The notes below the pieces were generated by a model. The model had not been told where the DNA came from. It ran no database searches and was given only the letters and a program-made list of their open reading frames with translations. A stretch of DNA of 64,000 bases from Streptomyces sp. CG4 (GTDB lineage Bacteria; Actinomycetota; Actinomycetes; Streptomycetales; Streptomycetaceae), in NCBI RefSeq assembly GCF_041080655.1, contig NZ_CP163525.1, forward strand, positions 372,001-436,000, given 5' to 3'. Each line of letters starts with the position of its first letter. The first letter of the stretch is position 1. Below are positions 60,801-64,000 of the stretch, in pieces. The translations under genes and the position numbers were made by a program.

Positions 60801-63277
60801 GCCAGGGCGGTGAGGGCCGCGTCCGGGCCGACTTCGAGGAACGTCCGTACGCCCAGCTCGTGCAGGGCGGTGACGGCGTCGGCGAAGCGTACTGCCTCGC
60901 GGGCGTGGCGCACCCAGTACTCGGGCCTGGACAGTTCGGCCGGGTCGGTGAGGGCGCCGGTGAGGGCGGAGACGACCGGGATCTTCGGCGGCTCGAAGGA
61001 GCACGTGGCGGCGGCCTCGGCGAAGTCGGCCAGCATCGGCTCCATCAGCGGCGAGTGGAAGGCGTGCGAGACCTTCAGCCGCTTGCTCTTCCCGAAGCGC
61101 GCGGCGAGGGCGTCGACGGCGTCTTCGGCGCCCGAAATCACCAGCGACTGGGGGCCGTTGACGGCGGCGAGGCCGACCCGGTCGTCCAAGAACGGTGCGA
61201 CCTCGTCCTCGGTGGCGCGCAGCGCGGCCATGGCGCCGCCCGCGGGGAGGGCCGCCATCAGGGTGCCGCGCGCGAGGACGAGCTGGACGGCGTCCGGCAG
61301 GGAGAGCACGCCGGCGACATGGGCGGCGGCCAGTTCGCCGACGGAGTGACCGGCGAGGTAGTCGGGGGTCACGCCCCAGGACTCCAGGAGGCGGTACAGG
61401 GCCACTTCGTTGGCGAAAAGGGCGATCTGCGCGTAGTCGGTACGGGTCAGCAGGTCGCCGTCGGTGTCCATCACCTCGGCGAGTGACCGTTCCAGGTTCC
61501 GGTCGGCGAGGGCGCACACCGCGTCGAAGGCCTCCGCGTACACCGGGAAGGCCCGGTGCAGGGACCGGCCCATGCCGACCCGCTGCGCTCCCTGACCGGT
61601 GAACAGGAAGGCGGTCCTGCCGCCGACCGGGGTGAGCGGGGTCGCGGCGGCGAGCTGGGCGAGCAGGTCGGCGGTGTCCCGGCCGACGGCGACGGCTCGG
61701 TGCTCGAACCGGCCGCGGGTGGTGGCCAGCGACAGACCGAGGTCCGCGGGGCGGGTGCCGGGGTGCGCGGCGAGGTGGTCGCGCAGGCGCGCGATCTGCC
61801 CGGCGAGGGCCTGAGGGCTGCGCCCGCTGACGATCCAGGGGATGCAACCCCCTTCCCGTGGGGCCGGGTTGTCCCCGTCCTCGGCCGAAACCGGCTCGCC
61901 GGGGGCCTGTTCCAGAACGACGTGCGCGTTGGTGCCGCTGATGCCGAAGGAGGAGACGGCGGCGCGGCGGGGCCGGCCGGCATCGGGCCACGGGCGCCGC
62001 TCCAGGGCCAGTTCGACGGCGCCCGCGCTCCAGTCCACCTGGTCGGTGGGGGCATCGACATGGAGCGTCGGCGGAACCTCGCCGTGCCGCATGGCCAGCA
62101 CCATCTTGATGACCCCGGCGACGCCCGCGGCGGCCTGGGTGTGTCCGAGGTTGGACTTGACCGAGCCCAGCAGCAGCGGCTCCTCGCGGTCCTGGCCGTA
62201 GGTGGCGAGCAGGGCCTGGGCCTCGATCGGGTCGCCGAGGGAGGTGCCGGTGCCGTGCGCCTCGACCACGTCGACGTCGACGGGCGTGAGCCCGGCACCG
62301 GCCAGCGCCTGGCGGATGACCCGCTGCTGGGAGGGGCCGTTGGGCGCGGTCAGCCGGCTGCTGGCGCCGTCGGAGTTGACCGCGCTGCCGCGGATGACGG
62401 CGAGCACCGGATGGCCGTTGCGCCGGGCGTCGGCGAGCCGTTCCAGCAGCAGCATGCCGGCGCCCTCGCCCCAGCCGGTGCCGTCGGCCGCGGCGGCGAA
62501 CGCCTTGCAGCGGCCGTCCGCCGCGAGCCCGCGCTGTCGGCTGAAGTCGATGAACGTCTCCGGTGTGGACATCACGGTGACACCGCCGGCCAGGGCGAGC
62601 GAGCACTCCCCCGACTGCAGCGCCCGCACCGCCCAGTGCAGGGCGACCAGTGAGGACGAGCAGGCGGTGTCGACGGTGACCACCGGGCCTTCGAGGCCGA
62701 AGGTGTAGGCGACGCGGCCGGAGGCGATGCTGGCGGCGCTTCCGTTGGCGAGGTAGCCGTCGAGGTCGTCGGGAACCGAGGTGAGACGGGTGGCGTAGTC
62801 GTTGTACATCACGCCGGCGAACACGCCGGTGCGGCTGCCGCGCAGCGAGGCCGGGACGATACCGGCCCGCTCGAAGGCCTCGTGGGACGTCTCCAGCAGC
62901 AGCCGCTGCTGCGGGTCCATGGCCAGGGCCTCGCGGGGGCTGATGCCGAAGAAGTCGTAGTCGAAGTCCGCGGCGTCGTGCAGGAATCCGCCGGTGCGGG
63001 CGTAGGTCCTGCCGGCGGTGTCCGGGTCGGGGTCGTACAGGGCCTCCACGTCCCAGCCGCGGTCGGCCGGGAAGCCGGACACCGCGTCGGTCCCCGAGGC
63101 GACCAGGTCCCACAACTCCTCGGGGGTGGTGACGCCGCCCGGGTACCGGCAGCCGATGCCGACGACGGCGACCGGGCCGTGGGCGCGTTGCTCGTTCTCG
63201 CGCAGCCGTCGCCGCGCCTCCCGCAGGTCGGCGGTCGTCCGCCTGAGATAGTCGAGCAGTTGCTCTTCGTTTGTCAC
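57845..63277 (-). CDS. Type I PKS, module 1 (KS-AT-DH-KR-ACP)
   Basis: An 1810-residue PKS, first in the operon. Docking helix [22 protein letters not shown] (about 33-460) with Cys206 in [10 protein letters not shown], an elongating rather than a decarboxylating KSQ type; AT (about 565-880) with Ser645 in AGHSVGE and malonyl-type HAFHS; DH His944 in [12 protein letters not shown] with Asp in [12 protein letters not shown] near 1375-1560 with [22 protein letters not shown] where B-type KRs have LDD, and Tyr in [15 protein letters not shown] Ser1689 in [13 protein letters not shown]-terminal docking from about 1735. Start is GTG 63277, immediately before the docking helix, with no strong ribosome site. 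Because it has a docking helix and no loading domains, it should receive a starter or chain from another protein, and no such gene is in the window. Confidence 0.95.
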   Translation of the reverse strand: MTNEEQLLDYLRRTTADLREARRRLRENEQRAHGPVAVVGIGCRYPGGVTTPEELWDLVASGTDAVSGFPADRGWDVEALYDPDPDTAGRTYARTGGFLHDAADFDYDFFGISPREALAMDPQQRLLLETSHEAFERAGIVPASLRGSRTGVFAGVMYNDYATRLTSVPDDLDGYLANGSAASIASGRVAYTFGLEGPVVTVDTACSSSLVALHWAVRALQSGECSLALAGGVTVMSTPETFIDFSRQRGLAADGRCKAFAAAADGTGWGEGAGMLLLERLADARRNGHPVLAVIRGSAVNSDGASSRLTAPNGPSQQRVIRQALAGAGLTPVDVDVVEAHGTGTSLGDPIEAQALLATYGQDREEPLLLGSVKSNLGHTQAAAGVAGVIKMVLAMRHGEVPPTLHVDAPTDQVDWSAGAVELALERRPWPDAGRPRRAAVSSFGISGTNAHVVLEQAPGEPVSAEDGDNPAPREGGCIPWIVSGRSPQALAGQIARLRDHLAAHPGTRPADLGLSLATTRGRFEHRAVAVGRDTADLLAQLAAATPLTPVGGRTAFLFTGQGAQRVGMGRSLHRAFPVYAEAFDAVCALADRNLERSLAEVMDTDGDLLTRTDYAQIALFANEVALYRLLESWGVTPDYLAGHSVGELAAAHVAGVLSLPDAVQLVLARGTLMAALPAGGAMAALRATEDEVAPFLDDRVGLAAVNGPQSLVISGAEDAVDALAARFGKSKRLKVSHAFHSPLMEPMLADFAEAAATCSFEPPKIPVVSALTGALTDPAELSRPEYWVRHAREAVRFADAVTALHELGVRTFLEVGPDAALTALAVDCVPEDSVTVAGLRRDGDEERDLVTAVVRLHAAGTAVDWAKFFAPYDARHTELPTYAFQRERLWLEATGGGSGDAGGLGQSATGHPLLTAATDLPDTGGAVLTGRLSLASHPWLADHAVHGTVLLPGTGFVEMALQAAERTGCDTVDELTLHAPLILPEQGALAVQVAVGGERDGRRELTVWSRRADTPDAPWTRNASGVLTCAPADAAYPADLTAWPPADAEPVDLDGLYPGLAGTGYGYGEVFQGLRAMWRRGDEVFAEAALPESARATAAAFGVHPALLDAVLHVNLLDLPGGQAVLPFAWGGVTLHAAGTDTLRLHLAPSGSDAVTLALADATGAPVATVRSLVARPVSAEQLAGDGDDPLYRVDLVPAPGPAAAGLPALAVCGLGDADLDGAGRAGAGLDAPQHPDLTALTSAGPVPELVVLAVPTAPDAVADLPALVRDRVNAVLDTLRTWLDDERCADRRLTVLLRTGDLTHAPLYGLVRAAQAENPGRFLLVDSDGSAAPGPALATALVCDEPEVAVRDGEVRVPRLARAKAGGPLAWDPDGTVLITGGTGGLGALIARHLVSEHGVRRLLLAGRRGADAPGAVELRAELGELGAEAILARCDAADRADLAALLTEHDVRAVVHAAGVVDNGVLATLDAGKVDRVLRPKVDAAWNLHELTREKDLSAFVLLSSTAGLLVGGGQANYAAANTFLDGLAAHRRGRGMPAVSLAYGLWSGSGGMSAAIDAADLERLRRLGLPPLTPAQGLRTFDAGLGGEDAVMVPVRLDAAAVRARPDGVPALLRGLVRPVRRRGAEPVAGAPAESWRDRLAPLADSERDRALLELVRTHVAGVLGHPSPESVAPGRAFQEMGFDSLAAVELRNLLARATGLTLPATLVFDQPTPLTLAAHLKSALVPGPADLTRSALTELDRLETALHDLPDQDGSHARITARLEALLRSWQDTHGRHPAPEAPADLREASDEELFAKLDNELGAQ

Positions 63278-63579
63278 CAGCGCGCCATCCGATCGAGATC
63301 GAAGTGAGGGCCTCGGCCGTGCGGATCGCCTCCGGACGGTTTCCGGTCCGCTTCTCCTCCGCAGTCGGAGGCTAGGCAGGGGGTACCGACGCAAGACACC
63401 CCTACAGCCCCCAGGGGCCCCGACAGCGGTTAAGGGGTCCTGGGGGACGCACACCTTCCGGCACCGCCAGGTCAGTGGAAGCGGCGGTGGGGGCGGTAGC
63501 GGTGGACGCTCGGGTGGAGGCAGCGCCGGTGGAGGTGGCGAGTGGGCCGGTCGCGTCACCGGAGCGGTGGACGCTGTGC
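63278..63579. other. Upstream region of the PKS operon
   Basis: About 300 bases between the ECF sigma gene stop and the first PKS gene. It must hold the PKS promoter unless the operon is read through from the sigma gene. The strongest structure is the hairpin at 63408-63446. Bases 63470-63550 are a purine-rich GGTGG-type tract on the plus strand. No gene is supported here. Confidence 0.5.
63408..63446. terminator. GC-rich hairpin between ECF sigma gene and PKS operon
   Basis: CCCCCAGGGGCCCC (63408-63421) pairs with GGGGTCCTGGGGG (63434-63446) with one bulge, around a 12-base loop. It lies beyond the sigma gene stop and about 130 bp before the PKS start, so it may terminate the sigma transcript or act as a regulatory site. 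Confidence 0.5.
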
Positions 63580-64000
63580 TCAGCCGGTGTCGTCGCTGCC
63601 GCGCAGGCGGGCGGTGAGCAGGGAGCGCTCGGCGGGGTTGGCGGTGAGGCGGAGGGCCTCCCGGTCGGCCTCGGCAGCCTCCGTGTCGCGGCCGAGATCG
63701 CGCAGGAGCGCGGCGCGGGTGGCGTGGAAGAGGTGGTAGCGACCGAGGCGGTCCGTGAGGGCGTCGACCTGGGCCAGCGCGGCGGCCGGGCCGTCGGTGT
63801 GGCTGATCACGACGGCACGGTTCAGGCGTACCACCGGTGAGGGGTCGGCGGCCAGCAACATGTCGTAGAGCCGGAGGAGTTGGGGCCAGTCCGTCGCCTT
63901 CCAGCTGGGTGCCTCGCAGTGCACGGCGGCGATGGCGGCCTCGATCTGGTACGGGCCGGTGCGGCCGAGCACGGCGGCCCGCTCGATGAGCGCGGTGGCG
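63580..64000 (-). CDS. ECF RNA polymerase sigma factor with C-terminal helical domain (ECF42-like), partial
   Basis: Only the last 140 codons are in the window. The visible part reads [60 protein letters not shown] and [20 protein letters not shown]. This is the TPR-like C-terminal extension (DUF6596) of SigI/ECF42-type sigma factors; the sigma2 and sigma4 domains lie beyond base 64000. The frame is open through the window edge. It is read in the same direction as the PKS operon with a hairpin between them, so a regulatory link to the PKS is possible but not shown. ECF42 genes are usually paired with a YCII-type gene, which could be beyond the edge. Confidence 0.88.
   Translation of the reverse strand, partial: ATALIERAAVLGRTGPYQIEAAIAAVHCEAPSWKATDWPQLLRLYDMLLAADPSPVVRLNRAVVISHTDGPAAALAQVDALTDRLGRYHLFHATRAALLRDLGRDTEAAEADREALRLTANPAERSLLTARLRGSDDTG

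Noticed and set aside
57845..63277. KSQ loading module in the first PKS
   Set aside because: The KS has the elongation Cys (DTACSSS), not Gln, and is preceded by a docking helix.

Overview
The window looks like a high-GC actinomycete chromosome, almost certainly Streptomyces. G+C is high throughout, several genes start with GTG, Shine-Dalgarno sites are GGAGG-like, the regulators are TetR/LysR/two-component types, and there is a large modular type I polyketide synthase (PKS). No rRNA, tRNA or CRISPR array was recognised.

Region 1 (1-3774, minus strand) is a tight operon: MMPL-family membrane transporter, OmpR-type response regulator, and a histidine kinase that runs off the left edge. Region 2 (about 3.8-25.9 kb) is an accessory corridor of small oxidoreductase, hydrolase and regulator genes mixed with damaged genes. 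Damaged genes include an alpha/beta hydrolase, a LysR regulator, a cupin, a TetR regulator, a NodB-type deacetylase tail, a MarR tail, a SnoaL-like protein, an MFS exporter and an amidohydrolase whose pieces are interlaced with the MFS pieces, and a truncated SDR. It carries two structurally complete insertion sequences: an IS1182-type element (10824-13163) with a GNAT acetyltransferase inside its inverted repeats, and an ISL3-type element (16512-18234) with perfect 31-bp ends. There are also relics of IS5-like elements. Intact modules include a LysR/epimerase/hydrolase set, a TetR gene with four CGAAC-N2-GTTCG operator boxes, and a LysR-controlled NmrA/darcynin pair.

Region 3 (25857-63277) is the PKS locus. 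Four PKS proteins read on the minus strand in the order 63277 to 33562. They carry six extension modules: KS-AT-DH-KR-ACP; KS-AT-KR-ACP; three modules of KS-AT-DH-KR-ACP in one 5164-residue protein; and KS-AT-ACP-TE. Five AT domains have the malonyl-type HAFH motif; the AT of module 4 has the methylmalonyl-type YASH motif. If the modules act collinearly, the product has a 3-oxo acid end, a conjugated triene with one methyl branch, a hydroxyl group and a further alkene next to an unknown starter. No loading module is present, although the first PKS has an N-terminal docking helix. After the PKS genes come a PqqD-like small gene on the plus strand, an ABC exporter (ATPase plus FtsX/MacB-type permease), a NarL-type two-component system, a type II thioesterase and an SDR. 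These are the likely export, regulation, editing and tailoring genes. An ECF sigma factor with a C-terminal helical-repeat domain begins at the right edge.

The roughly 30 kb of PKS frames contain no frameshift, so the run of indels in region 2 is probably real decay rather than poor sequence. The join at 25857-25860, where a truncated plus-strand SDR meets the last codon of the minus-strand SDR, looks like the recombination border between the corridor and the PKS locus.
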